A stretch of 64,000 bases of DNA from Corynespora cassiicola (GCA_022059125.1 JAEUWY010000001.1:992001-1056000), one strand, 5' to 3'; shown: positions 20,256 through 32,123, counted from the stretch's first letter. Numbers and translations are program-made. Notes: generated by a model from the sequence alone, not told the origin.

Positions 20256-21344
20256 CTACTCGGGCTTCTCGAACAAGTAATGGCTCACTCCCCACACGTC
20301 GCCGCCCTGCCATTTGAACAACTCGGCGCAAGCCATGTAGAAAATCTGCCAGCGGTTCCACCATGTGACCACCTGGTCCTCGCCATACGTCTCCACCAGA
20401 CTGGGATAGACCTCGTCTCTGCACTTGAGCATCTTGCCGAGCCAATCCTCACACGTCTTCGCATAGTGCATTCCATTGACCCACCACTGCCGCTTGATCT
20501 TGAGATCGTCCTGGAAGTACAGCAACAGGTCTGCTGACGGCATAGTGCCCCCCGTGAAGAAGTGCTCCGTCATCCACCCGCTCTCAAAATCGTACGGCGT
20601 GCTGTGGTGGGCAAAGATGTGCACGAACAGCTTGCCACCTGGCTTCAGAGCCCGCGATACCTTGGCCATGAGGAGCTGGTAGTTCTTCATATGCTCAAAC
20701 AACTCAATGCTGATAACGCGATCGAATGATTTCTCCGTAAACTCGTAATCCACAACATCGCCCGTAATGACTGTCAGATTGCCAAAGCCCTTCGACTTGG
20801 CTACCGAGTCGATATACTCTTTTTGTGTGCGAGAGTTTGAGAAGGCCGTGATTTTAGAATTGGGAAACACTTCCGCAAAATACAGTGCTCCAGATCCCCA
20901 TCCACATCTACATCCTCCTGTCAGAATGGCTTCGCACGTGATATTCAACAGATGTAAAACATACCCCAGATCCAGGATACTCATCCCGTCTTCCAGTTGC
21001 GCCCTCTCTACGTAAAGCCTTAGCATGGCTATTTCCGCCTGAGCTAGCGTCTCCCCGCCCTTCTCATACAGACACGCAGAGTACTTCATGCGCGGCCCCA
21101 ACATGCCCTTGAGGGCACCGGTGCCAACTTCGTAATGTTGTTCGTTCGCCGTGGCCGTTTCAATGGCAATTGGCCTTGTCCTGAGAAGCTCTACATATCT
21201 CATTTTGGATTGATAAGCTTCCTCCAGAGAAGTCGTAGCGATAGACTGCAGGCGGTCGGCGAGCTGGCGCCGGATGCCCACCCGAATCAGAGCATGTGGG
21301 AGATAACCTTTGTCCAGGAGAGGATTTATGACCGAGTCGGACAT
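20256..21344 (-). CDS. SAM-dependent methyltransferase of the cyclopropane-fatty-acid-synthase type
   Basis: Two exons (20965-21344 joined to 20256-20907; the 57-base intron 20908-20964 lacks stops and is a multiple of three) give 343 residues. After splicing the SAM loop reads SILDLG|CGWGSGALYFAE, as in the CFA-synthase/coclaurine-N-methyltransferase family. Upstream is ATANEQHYEVGTG and LGPRMKYSACLYEKGGETLA, which form the substrate side. Downstream motifs are TGDVVDYEF, ISIELFEHMKNY, LKPGGKLFVHIFAH and the late YAKTCEDWLGKM. The substrate (lipid or small molecule) cannot be read from sequence. Members in filamentous fungi are widespread. It is not a complete CFA synthase, which normally has an extra N-terminal domain. 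Confidence 0.85.
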   Translation of the reverse strand: MSDSVINPLLDKGYLPHALIRVGIRRQLADRLQSIATTSLEEAYQSKMRYVELLRTRPIAIETATANEQHYEVGTGALKGMLGPRMKYSACLYEKGGETLAQAEIAMLRLYVERAQLEDGMSILDLGYVLHLLNITCEAILTGGCRCGWGSGALYFAEVFPNSKITAFSNSRTQKEYIDSVAKSKGFGNLTVITGDVVDYEFTEKSFDRVISIELFEHMKNYQLLMAKVSRALKPGGKLFVHIFAHHSTPYDFESGWMTEHFFTGGTMPSADLLLYFQDDLKIKRQWWVNGMHYAKTCEDWLGKMLKCRDEVYPSLVETYGEDQVVTWWNRWQIFYMACAELFKWQGGDVWGVSHYLFEKPE

Positions 21345-24300
21345 TATGTAGTCTATATATGTCAGAACGTGTTTGTGAGCTTGGGTTCGTATTTATGGTT
21401 TGTCAAGTACCGGATATGGCATTCATGATGGCTAGAGTAGTGTCAAGTAATTGAAGGCAATTGTATCGCAAAGCAGTACCACCCAGCCGTGAAAAGTAAT
21501 TAACGCTGCAAACCGGAAGCTATCGTGACCATGAAGCCATGTTGTTGAGAGACGTGCGGTTCCATGAAGCCGCTAAACCCTATATAGTGTTCGGTGACGT
21601 CACGATCCATGCGATGAGTGTAGCAGAGTCGAGATCAGGAGCCCAATTTGCAAAAATAATGTTGTGGAAGAAGTAAAGTGACGGATAGTCACAAGAGGTG
21701 CAAGATCGGAGCAATGCCAATATCTGTCAAAAATGGGAGTAGCCAATAACAAGTATCTACAGTTTATCCCCAAGCTTAACTATCTAGCGTACCACAACCT
21801 TTTCGAATCAGGAGAGTTGATTGTAGAGCTAACAGAGCATTGAGTAGCTTTTATTGAAATAAAAAAAAGGCTAGACATCTAAGCTAGGGGGAGGCCTGTA
21901 TACCAAGTGATCTGCGCACTGTTCTCATTGGATACGTATGCAATTTTACTTGTGGAGCTTAGAAGTCAACAATAACCTCTGCAATGTAACTGCACCTAAA
22001 AGAATATACCTGCTAGTAATCTATGCAGTTAGATTATGATGAGCTAAGTGTGTTGCGCCAGTAAACGTCCTACACGATTGTTAAAATATTCCCTAACTGC
22101 CTTTTTTACACAGCTGTGTGTAAAAATTGGATACACCAATTGCACTCACAGCTTTACCGGAAGGGCTTGAACAGTTGCAAAACTTCGGCTCTCGTGAAGT
22201 TTGTGCGGAGATTTTGCCCTACTTTTAGTATACACAGCCTCTGCACCCATGAGACGCCACCTTGCAGAGTCAATCGCCTATGACATGCTCTAACATATGC
22301 CAGACCGCGGAACGTATCCCGTCGGGAATTAAGGGATTGGCATGATCGGATTGGGTTTGGCCCCGAAAGGTGGCCTTGTGCAAATGCAGCTGACCAAGCA
22401 ACCAACACCAAGCTTGACACAGCCATGTCTCAGTGCTACCTCTCTCCTTCACCGACACGGCCGGTCTTTGATCCCCGACCGATTTTGGATTTTAGATTCT
22501 TACGTACGCACACTACTAAATACTTTATACGCCCGATGCAAGGCACAAGTGTATCGCGCATCGCAGTGCTGCGTCCCGAATACCTCGCTGTTGAATGGGA
22601 ATGGACCCTGTGAGAGAGACTTGCTCTTTTACAGTTGGCTAAACATTCGAGCTTGCTTCTATCCATTTTGATAGATTAACCAGGATCCCGTTCACTCATT
22701 TTCAGGGACTGGCCGGTCAGTCGAGCTATAGCCATTTATCGGGTCGCTGGATCTGTTTGATAGTATCAAAAACTGATAAAGAAGACGATGAATAGTATCG
22801 TTAGTAGATCTGATCGAGTTCTTGTTGCTCTAGTATTGGACGTATACACGTTTGCGTCTTCTAGCTACCCCGGAAATTAAAGTCTTCTTCTTAAAGTTAA
22901 AGAATCCAACCCCCGAATCATTTGAGTGGCACTACAGTTGGCCCCTCGTATTCGGCTATGGTGGTAAAACAAGCTTGAGAGATTATGTCGGCCCGAGGAA
23001 TTCGCGCACCTCAAACTAGCATCTTCTCCAAGTTGTCTTGGATGCGTTGAGAAACAGACCAAAGTTGTTGGCAAGCGTAATAAATTAAATGTTCTTTGTT
23101 TTTCGGTACCGCAAGCGAGACTTGTTTGTCGAAATACACTGAACTACTAGAAGTTCTAGTACTGTTGTACTGTTTGAACTCGTCCAGAAGGATAGGCTGA
23201 TGTCCCCTATTGCACCCTCAAGTTGAATCCTCTACATGATCGAAAACGGTCAATATATCAGAATCCACCCCATGTGAATAGAAGAATGAGTAGCCAACCG
23301 GCGCTCACCTACAATACTCTAGAAAGTTTCTCACTTGGTCGAGGTCTAATAAGAAATCAGGACATGGTTACTCCAGGCAAGCTCAACTCAATGGTTGCCG
23401 AAATTTCATGTAATATTTCGATTCCGTGGTACAAGTACATGATTCACAACCACCTACTAGCCAGCCATGCATCAGACGCTAGGTTGCATCACAAAGACCA
23501 GCTAAAAGCGCAGCCCCCACGCAGGTGACGATTGGGATAGAGGGTCCTTGTGATACGAGATGGATCCGGGTTTCTATATCAATCCTGTACCATCCTGTAC
23601 AATCCTGCATCGTCGACTTTATCTCCTCACGACCGATCTTATTGTAAAGCCCAGCCCCTTTCGCCCTTCAACCCATGGCTGCGCCTCCCCCGCGTCTTGC
23701 TGCCCAATGCGGGTATTTGCGCCCTGTCCTCGTATCGCCTTCCGCAAGCGACTGCAGAATGCGAAAACGACATTCAGTTTGCAAATCCGAGCACATGCTC
23801 ATGCACGAAGAATTGGCAACACAACGCACCGGATCGTATCGATTTGCTTTGCGCTGTCCACGAAAAGCCCCCGTAAACCACTCAAACCCTCCCGACATCA
23901 TTGCCCATCCAACCCCGACCCACACGTCCTCCGTTTCACGACACAAAGCCCTCGCCCTAGGCCTCTGCCCAGCCTCGTTCTCTGCCCCGTACTATATAGT
24001 ACACTTGCATATATGCACAGGCGTACTTGCATTTCTTATCGGTGCGATAACGTCGCCCCCATGCAGCATGCCCAAGTACAAGCAGAAGTACTGCCGTAAG
24101 CTGTCGCAAGCCCTTGGGGGCCGATGCGGGCACGAAACCACCAGCAGCGGCTGCGGTGTGCCGATCGGTAGGCGCCTGTCAGATGCAAAGAGGGGATCGG
24201 CGATGATTGACAATCTGTCCTACAGAACTCGGATTAGACAGGCGAGGTGATGGGCAAGCCAAATGTTCCTAGCGACTAGCCAGTTCGAACCTCGTGATAT

Positions 24301-24903
24301 CAGTTTCTCAACAACGCTGCAACATCAATGGAATCAAGACATGCTCTATATGATGATGGTCAGATGATTAAACAAAGTTTGGAGAAGGCGCGAGATCTTA
24401 TGGTTGGTATAGGAGATTGCATTGCAATGACAAGAAACCTAGACCCAGATGATAAAACACCACGAACCCCGCCATGGTTACAAACACCTATTCCGTCCAT
24501 CTATATTCCCTTTTTTCACTAAAGAGTCGCTGAAATGCTGCAAAAAAAAAAAGAGAGATTGAGACAAATCAAAAGCCTTGCCATTGGATCCAGAGCCAGT
24601 GAATCGTAACGCCGTATCCAAACCCCGTCATGATGCAGTGATGCAAGTACAAATCTATATGGGTATACAAAATAAACGAGTGTGTCAAAGAAATAAAGCA
24701 TTGACAAGAAGAGGAAGTAAAAAAAAGGTAAAGTAATAGAAGGGCAGAAACAAAGTCCGACAGGATTTTTTGCCACCTTCGTGTTCATGTCCGCTGTTTC
24801 GGACGACAGTAAGCCTCATGGGCAGGGGCCAACAATGGGTATATGAGTTTCGACATTTGCTGTTTTCTTGTGGAATCTTTTGCTCATCGCACAACCGTAT
24901 CGT
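21345..24903. other. Gene-poor AT-variable stretch of 3.6 kb
   Basis: No frame here has codon bias, splice structure or family signal that I trust. The left half (21.4-22.2 kb) is AT-rich and holds a miniature element (21760-21898). The right half has short chance frames. A run of A/G (about 24540-24560) occurs near 24.55 kb. There may be untranslated leader or 3' end of neighbouring genes at both edges. Confidence 0.5.
21760..21898. mobile_element. TA-flanked miniature inverted-repeat element, copy A (139 bases)
   Basis: The element begins CAGTTTATCCCCAAGCTTAA and ends GCTAGACATCTAAGC..GGGGGAGGCCTG. The reverse complement of the end, CAGGCCTCCCCCTAGCTTAG.., mirrors the beginning over about 30 bases with few mismatches, so these are terminal inverted repeats. 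TA dinucleotides flank both ends (21758-21759, 21899-21900). The TA duplication plus CAG...CTG ends is the signature of Tc1/mariner-pogo-type DNA transposons; at 139 bases it has no coding capacity and so is non-autonomous. Confidence 0.82.
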
Positions 24904-26744
24904 CTAACCCAGGCACAAGAGGCGGGTCACCGGGAGGGCTGTCGTGCTGCTACTCGGCAGGAGCATCTCGTCCCACCAGCCGTCGCGGCGCTGTTGAGTG
25001 GGGTCTTGGTTTGCGAGCCAGATGCGCATACCCGAGATACGCTTAAGGACAGCAGGGAGAGTATTCTTGTCACCCTCGCGAATGGGCACGACACGTTGGT
25101 ACAGACGATCGCGCTTGTCGGAGTTGGCCGTAACGGCAGCGACGAAGAGGGGCCACACTGGGTAGATGGCGGTGTAGAGATGGCCCTTGACAGGTAGCGA
25201 GAGAAGGACATGGGTAAGGGCGTCGTTGAGCTCCATGATGGCAGGGTTGAAGCGAGTGAAGCTGAGATTGGTCAGTATTAATAGCCGCTAATGCAGTTAC
25301 AGGGACTTACCCATAGAGACGGCATCGCAAGTAGATCAGTGCAGCAAGCCTAAACGCCTCACCGGTGGCAAGTAGGACCTCTTGAGCATCGCCCTGTAGC
25401 TCGGTGCACCACTGGCGAAGGTTCTGCAACTGCTGCTCTAGGAGTTGCGCGTAGATGAGCTTGTGCGAGTTTGATGAGTTCTTGTTGTCGGAAGCGAGCG
25501 AAGTAATGGAAGCAATCAGAAAGAGAAGTTGAGGCGAAAGGCCAGTGATGCCGCAAATCTTCTGGACGTCCTGGGGCGGTGTTCCCTCATACCAGCTGCA
25601 GGTCTCCAGAGTGTGGAACTGAGTGTTCTGCAGCGTGTAAGAAGTTTGCGCAGTTCGAGCAAGGACCAGCTGAGTACGCATCCAGAGAGCGGGATCCGAG
25701 TGGTGGTTGAAGAATGCGCTGGGGATTGTATCGAAGATGTTGGCATGAACCGACCAGCACAGGCTCGAATCATCGGCTTCATTGACGGCATCGTGGTGCA
25801 TAAGGAGCATGCTGGTGGCAAGGGCTGCATCGTAGTTCTCGCCACTTTGGATCTGCCTCGCCAAAGCCTGCAGCGCGCTCGTTGAGTAGTACAGCTCGGC
25901 ATGGTGATAGCGCTCTTTTTCCGAGTGGAGATATTCTCCGATGTAGGAAGCACTCAGGGTGAGAAGCGCGAACCTGGTGCTCTCGCAAGTGTTTGCAGTC
26001 TGCAGAAGGTTCATGTAAGCGTTCGAGATATTCGAGGGCGTGCGTCCGGGGCAAACGCCATTGATGTAAAAGTCAATGAGGAGCTGCTCCATATCCCCAC
26101 CCCAAACGGCGCTGTTGGGCACATATTTGATGAGGCTGACAAAGCCTGTCTCCTGAGATGAATTGCTGTCAAACGAGTGGACTGATTGGGGGGTGAAGGG
26201 GCTGCTAGACGAGGCTCGCAGGGCATCGATCTCGGCTGGAGAAGGCTCGACTATGCAGGTCAGTATCCGATACCAAGGGCATCATAGGACATGGCTTACC
26301 CTTCATGCCAGTAAGATCGGAGAGTTCGCACAGGAAGTCCTGGCAAGCGTCTGATTTGGATCGCTGGATGTGTCGTATCCGCTGGATAACGAGTGTAACT
26401 GCGCCGGTATCCTGAATGAGAGAGAGGTACGGCTGTTGCTGCTGCAGCGATGTCTTGAACTTCTCGAACTGCTTCCCGTTGAGTTCCCCAAGCCTCCAGT
26501 AGAGCTGTCCGAGAACCTCGAGGAGAACGACGCCCGGGCCCTCGGTGATCATCCATTGCCTTATCACGAGAAGATTTCGCCTGCTATTCCTCTGGTTGCC
26601 TTCGGTCGGTAGGTCCACTACTCTTGCCAGCAAGCGATCGATGTGGGTGCAGTCGAGGCATCCGAAGTCCGGCGACATGGAGAGGTGCTGAAGGGCATCG
26701 TTGGCGGCTTCCAAAGCCTTGGTGAGTCTTCTGTCGGCGTCCAT
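24904..26744 (-). CDS. Fungal-specific transcription-factor-domain protein lacking a visible zinc cluster
   Basis: Three exons (26300-26744, 25311-26250, 24904-25261) give 580 residues from the ATG of MDADRRLTKALEAANDAL. The donors GTAAGC and GTAAGT and the acceptors are good. The central and C-terminal parts carry the helical Fungal_trans_2-type regulatory domain: FVSLIKYVPNSAVWGGDMEQ, LLTLSASYIGEYLHSE, ALATSMLLMHHDAVNE and, near the end, PVWPLFVAAVTANSDKRD with WWDEMLLP. Relatives usually open with a Zn2Cys6 binuclear cluster; here I see only a CLDC pair at about residue 30 and no six-cysteine pattern. The gene may therefore be a partner or co-regulator, or its DNA-binding exon lies further upstream and was missed. 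Confidence 0.78.
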
Positions 26745-27335
26745 TGTAATGTGAAGGAGTGTATCGTCGGGTCCGATGCCCAGTGGTGTCCGTCGAGAGT
26801 CCGTTGATGGTTTGGAATGAGTGACGAAGCGGGAGGGACTAGCTAGACTTATGCGATGGCTCGAGGGTCTGAAAAGTGGAAGCCGATACAAGTATCGGAA
26901 AAAGATGGCGCACAAGATGCCCGGTCGGTGGTGTAAACGGATGTGTAGTGCAGAGAACGTGGGGAAAGTGACTAGTACTACCCTTGCCACGGGCCAAGAA
27001 TAGATTTAGAGTAACTGGGCAGTGATCAAACGAAGGAAAGCGGCTTGTGTAGCGCACCCGAACTGAGTAGAAACATGAAACGTACGAGGGAACGAGATGG
27101 TATAAACTCTGTGAGGCCCCGCCGGCTCGGGCTGTCCTGGCCATGGGGGGGAGGCTTATTCTGACACGAGCCACGAGCCACCCAGTACATGGCCGGCCAA
27201 GAACCCGAGAGGGATCCCCAGATGGGCCCAAGTCGTTTCCGTCGAATGGGAAATTCGACGTGGGTCTAGTTTGACAAGGCTGGCTTGGACAGCGAGCCGG
27301 AGATGCGGCCTCGGGCCACAGCAACAAGACGCAGC

Positions 27336-27360
27336 CAGCAGCAGCAGCAGCAGCAGCAGC
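27336..27360. repeat. CAG trinucleotide microsatellite
   Basis: Eight uninterrupted CAG units plus one C. No gene in this stretch is convincing enough to say whether it codes for a Gln, Ser or Ala run. Confidence 0.9.
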
Positions 27361-27467
27361 ATCATGCCCGGTATAGAGACAATCGACACGGCGAGAGAGT
27401 ATCGAGCAGCACACGGGCCGGCCGGCAAGGCGTGTGGGCGGCCGTCCTCAGGCACGATGGGCGTGAG

Positions 27468-27499
27468 GTCTGGCCGTCTGGCCGTCTGGCCGTCTGGCT
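27468..27499. repeat. Tandem repeat of unit GTCTGGCC, four copies
   Basis: The octamer GTCTGGCC occurs four times head to tail (the last has one change). No function is apparent. Confidence 0.85.
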
Positions 27500-30400
27500 C
27501 GGGGAGGTACAATTGGCCCCACGTAAGCGGCCAGCTCTGGTGCCGGGATTGTAGATGGCAGCGCTCCTTCGAGAGGGCATTACTGCAGGTTAGGGAGCAG
27601 GTGGGACAGGGGAGACACGGTTTGGAGCAGGCCTGGCCGGCGGCGCAGCGTCGTGGGCGACGATCTTGGGACGAAAGCGGCAGGACCAGGTCACCTTTTT
27701 CCGGCAGGGCGGTGCTACCGCAGACTGCCACTAGCGCGGCCAGCCACGATCGCCGCCAGGGCCGTCGACGTTGGCGCACGCGACACCTGAGGCTCTGCCT
27801 CTTCCCTCTCGCGGGCTTCTACCGGGCTCCAACACTCCATCGCGACATGGCGGCATGTCGACGTCCTGCATCGCAGCCTGCGTACCCCGAAGTCCGCCAG
27901 TCCATCAAGCCTTCTCCTTCCCATCCCATCTCGTCCCCAGGGCCGTCCCTTCGCCTGCTCTTTGGCTCCCACGTCGTCTGAGCGGCTTTCCACGCTCGCT
28001 GGCCCCACTCCATCCATATCCAACGAGTATGCCCAGATGGGCTTCACGCCATGCCATGGTCCGGGCCCTAGCCATCTCTGCGCTATCCAAACTCGCCTTC
28101 ATGATCGCCACCATGACCCATTCTGGCAATTTGCAGTCCGGCGTCGATGTGGAAGGCTTTCCTGGCCAGTCGGGGATTACTTTTGCCTTTTCCCTAGTCG
28201 AGGCCCCGACGGAGCCAAGCTGATTCAGTCGGATCGGGCTGGAGATGCAAACGTCCTGCCACTGATCCGGCACGCAAACGGTCTCGCCCGGTGCTATGCT
28301 ATCCCATGTTGACCTCTTGGGGCCCATCAAGATAGCAGGTACATACGAGGTACCTCCTGCATGTGCCTTCACTTGGCCTGCATCATGTGACATGCTCAAC
28401 GCACACCCGAGGCCATCTGTATTGGCACATGGAAGCAACCGTGATTGCTGTTGGCATGCCTCACGGGATGCATCTCAACGAGCGGGCTATATTTAGCCGC
28501 TTCCTCGACAGCTACCCAAGGTACCCAGGGATCCGGACTGGAAGCCTGCCCCCGCTGGTTTTCATTCCTGCCACCCTACTTTGCTGGAGCGGTACTGGAC
28601 GGCCGGCATATGACGTAGACGGTGTCTGCACCTTCATCTCCCCCATCTCGCCAGTCAGCCTTGCTGGCTGTCCTGGCGGCCTTAATATAGCATGCCGCTC
28701 GGCTAATCGCCCGACTGGGCGTGGTTTCTGTCACGGCCGTCTTTTTGGGGAACGGCCATGCGGCGCATCCAACATCTGACAGACCACCTGCCTGGTCCCC
28801 TTTCCACGCCGGCAGCATCCACCCCGCAGAGGCCGCTTGCGTGCTCTCCAATCTGCTCGCCCCGGGCAATTCTGCACTGAAGCCACCAGACCGAACGCCT
28901 GACGCGTGCGATAGGCTGAGGTCGGGACGTGCACGGCCTGCTGCGATCCACCACCAACTCTTCGCTAATCCTCCCGATCCCACCCAGCCTGGTCCAGATG
29001 AGAAGCTCCATGCGGCCCATCGAGCGCATGCAGCTGCTCCAAGGGGCGGAAACGGCCGCATCAACTGGCAACGAGTCCTCGGTCTGCTCGGGGAGGCACG
29101 TGAGGGCAGCCGCCGCGGGATACAAGCCATTGGCCAGCCCACAGCACTAGCTTCACTCTTACGACTTGATCCCCGATGTCCGGAGGGCCACTTTTCCGCC
29201 CAACTATCCTTCCTCTGCGCACTCTAGAACAGGTAGGATTCTGGCTTCTGCCCAGTGGCTGTGGCTTTGCTCGGATCAGACTGAACGTTTCTCCGTACTC
29301 TCTTCGTCGACACTTCTCGTCCCCAATCAGCACCCTCGGCTGTGGGATGGTGCGTTTCAGCATCGTTCCCCTACGGCCTCCGACCTATGTCTCACTGTGG
29401 TACGGCAGTGGTCCAAATGTCTCCGAAAGCTTGGTAGCAGTGACTGGTCGCATCCCAGTGGTGGCATTTCCCAGGCCATGATTCGTTTGATAGGGACCGC
29501 CCTGCATGCCATTCACATATCCACCAGATATCAGGCGAAACATCCCGCACTGCAAATCCTACAGTGAAACCCAACTCATCTCACCAAGCACCTCTGAATC
29601 TTCAAACAGTGTTGGCCATTACACGGCTTCATAGTCCCCTAGACCAAGCTCACCCTATCCATACCCACACGACTAAGGCATTCCTAGTCACTTCAGTCTC
29701 TTATTAATCATTGCAGTCAAGTCCTCAAGTTTTTCGGCACAGTCTAATAACATCCATTGTCAACAATTCGCCAATGACAGGGATGTTTGGCTTTTGCCGC
29801 ATTACTGCTTGGTGCGCATGAGTTGCAGCGGCACAGAATGCTTTCGATACCCAGTGTGGTCATCCAACTAAGCTTGCCGGCAGATTCGGCTTACGCCCGT
29901 CGCCCGCTTGGCACTGGATGACGGTTCATTTTGTCTCGGTTAGTTGAAGTCTCTACAATCACATATTCATCCACTACTTCATCTCCGGTTTTCTCAATGC
30001 AGCAGCGCATGTTCCCTTCGTGATGATCATCTCGCCCCTCAAGAATAGGCCTTGAGGTCCACTTCCACACACCGCATCCCCTGTCTCACACTCTTCCAAA
30101 ATTACTGTAGCCGCTATCGTTCTCCGACTCATAGTTCCGATGGCGCAGCGGCGCCTGCTGCACAGAACTTGCCGCCGCCGCCGCTGCCGCCGTCATGCTG
30201 AGCTCACCTCTCACAACGTCTTCCTTCCCCCTTCTGATCTGGCCTTGTCACTTTTCTGTCTTTCGTAAGCAGATTCGCTTGCTCCAATTGGGCCACTTTG
30301 TTCCGCTCCATCGCCGCTGCGAGGTACCCGATCCCGCTGACTGGTCCTGACTGCGCATGATGCTGTAAGCGCGGGAGTGCAAAGCCACACACTAAGGGCG

Positions 30401-30960
30401 CCCGCCAGTAGGCATGCGGTGCTGGCTGGTGGTGCCGTATCTTTAGCCATACTATTGGGGAAATTATCTCGCAGAAAACGTGGTACTCGCATAGAACTTG
30501 AGGTGTTGTGTCTTGAGAGAAGATGAATTTGCGAGATACATTGACATATGCACTTGCCTGCTACACCCAATGGCGCACATTCATGTGCTCCAGAAAGCTA
30601 CTAATTATCATTAGCTTGCTTGTAATATATTATTCCCACTCTTAGCCCGTTGTAGGCGGAACTGGATGAAATTCTGGATAAACATAGGATTACCGTGTAC
30701 AGGCTAGAATATTTCTTCCTGCCTAGGACAGTAGATACTATTTTAGCTGCGCGGCATATTGAGAAGACTAACACTATATAAAACTACCAAACTACAAAAA
30801 GTGAAAACATATATACATGCCGTCTGTGTCAGCCCTTGACACAGACAGATAAATATTCTCCAAGCCTAAATTCACCCCCTCTCCCTATTTCGCATCCCAC
30901 TATCCCAATCATCAATCCCGATGATACTGCCCTCCAACACTGTAATTTCTCTAGAAGTAC

Positions 30961-31365
30961 TTAACGCTGAATTGTACTAAGTCCTGTGCAGTCTTGACAG
31001 CCAAATCTTCCACCGCAATTTCCGCAGTTCCCTGGTATAAACTGAGAAGTCTTTGGTGAAGTCTTTAGTCTTGCCTCTCTCTTCATCGACTCAAGTACCT
31101 CCTGCGACTTTTCTAATTCTTCTTTTAATTCTTTTTTCTCTTTCTCTAACCTTATTAGTCCTGTAAGAATAATCTCTTTATGTTCCTTCCAAAAATCCTC
31201 AGCGCCCAAGTCTGCTTCTTTTAACCTAGTGACTGCATTCTTTAATCGTAGCCTTTCCTTGTTTAACTCCTTCTCTTTTCTCCGCAACTGTTCCTCAAAT
31301 TTATGAACGGTATTCTCTATTTCCTTCATATTGATTTGACTTGAACAGATCAGCATAAATGTCAT
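30961..31365 (-). CDS. Small coiled-coil protein with CxxC motifs at its end, 134 residues
   Basis: From the ATG of MTFMLICSSQINMKEIENT the frame runs to a stop at 30961. Residues ~15-110 are Lys/Glu-rich with a heptad-like pattern (HKFEEQLRRKEKELNKERLR, RLEKEKKELKEELEKSQEV), a likely coiled coil. The tail has NCGNCGGRFGCQDC, that is CxxC-x5-CxxC, which could hold a metal. An intron (31340-31393, GTAAGT...AAG) would join an upstream open frame reaching 31704 (..RGRIKSV|SQINMKEIEN), but that frame has no ATG. A TATA box lies at 31721-31730. Either the short unspliced form is used or a start lies elsewhere. I recognise no family. It lies alone in an AT-rich island. Confidence 0.45.
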   Translation of the reverse strand: MTFMLICSSQINMKEIENTVHKFEEQLRRKEKELNKERLRLKNAVTRLKEADLGAEDFWKEHKEIILTGLIRLEKEKKELKEELEKSQEVLESMKREARLKTSPKTSQFIPGNCGNCGGRFGCQDCTGLSTIQR

Positions 31366-31720
31366 GCACACATAGTCTCGACAGACAACTTACGATACTG
31401 ATTTGATTCTCCCTCGCAACCCTCCTATTGTAACTAAACTTAAATTTGGTAACTTTGTTGTGAAATTTCCAGTATCTTTATCACCTGCATATGGCAGTAT
31501 TATAATTGACGAAGACGCAGGAGTTTCTACAACGATAGCAGGTATGATGGAAAGACTTTCTAAAGACGCTGTATAGCTTAATAGAGCAGATCTTCGGTGC
31601 AAAAAAGAATATGGTAATGATATAACGGCCGATCTATGGTGTTGTTGAAAGATGGAAGGTCGATGGGTAGAGCTGTTGTCAAGGAGAAAACAGAAAGGTT
31701 CGGGTCACTAAAAGTCAGTC

Positions 31721-31730
31721 TTTATATACA
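31721..31730 (-). promoter_or_regulatory. TATA box upstream of the coiled-coil gene
   Basis: The minus strand reads TGTATATAAA. It sits about 360 bases upstream of the chosen ATG and about 20 bases before the open upstream frame begins. Its position fits a minus-strand transcript through 31.7-31.0 kb. Confidence 0.5.
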
Positions 31731-32103
31731 CTCAATATGTCATAGATACCCAGTCATTAAGTCTTAAAAATAGAGGGATGGTGTCAACCTTGCGGAGTCA
31801 ACACATGTTAAGCCTCCCTATCTACTGTCACTCACATCATATAAACCGTAACAGTCAATATATCTAAATTGTTAGCTCCATTTCTGCTAAGCTCTTTCAA
31901 GTATTTATACATTATATGTTATTTAAATAGGTAGCAAAGCTTTCTGCTACTGCTTTTATATTTATATATACGCTCTTTTTACTGTAATATTCTTTTTAAT
32001 ACTATAGAGTAACTGCTCTAATTTATAATAGTTTACTATAAGAAAGCTTACTATACATAGCTTTAAATGCTTATATTATAACATATGCTGTGCTTTACTT
32101 TAT

Positions 32104-32123
32104 TATATATATATATATATATT
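32104..32123. repeat. TA microsatellite
   Basis: A run of alternating T and A of about 18-20 bases inside the AT-rich island. Confidence 0.8.

Larger units (their letters stand above)
26745..30960. other. GC-rich stretch of about 4.2 kb without a convincing gene
   Basis: Many frames stay open on both strands because of high GC, but none shows codon bias, splice structure or family motifs I can name, and they contradict one another. It holds a (CAG)8 run (27336-27360), an imperfect four-fold GTCTGGCC repeat (27468-27499), and a CCG-rich block near 30.17 kb. Possible contents are long untranslated leaders, a non-coding RNA, or a gene too diverged to see. Confidence 0.5.

Noticed and set aside
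6169..21000. Stop-free, multiple-of-three introns in RFC3, HOM3, the CFA-like gene and the Ser/Pro-rich gene as a special class
   Set aside because: Given about 45 short introns in the window, roughly a third fall in phase and about 40% of those would lack stops by chance. Five cases are therefore about expected.
24280..24300. A possible tRNA T arm (AGTTCGAACC)
   Set aside because: No matching acceptor stem, D arm or terminator could be found around it.
27271..27981. Frames near the CAG run as a polyglutamine or polyserine protein
   Set aside because: Frames on both strands are equally open here because of GC content, with no family signal and no splice pattern.
28721..29227. A 168-residue frame in the gene-poor stretch
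   Set aside because: Pro/Ala/Arg-rich composition typical of GC-biased non-coding DNA; no domain.
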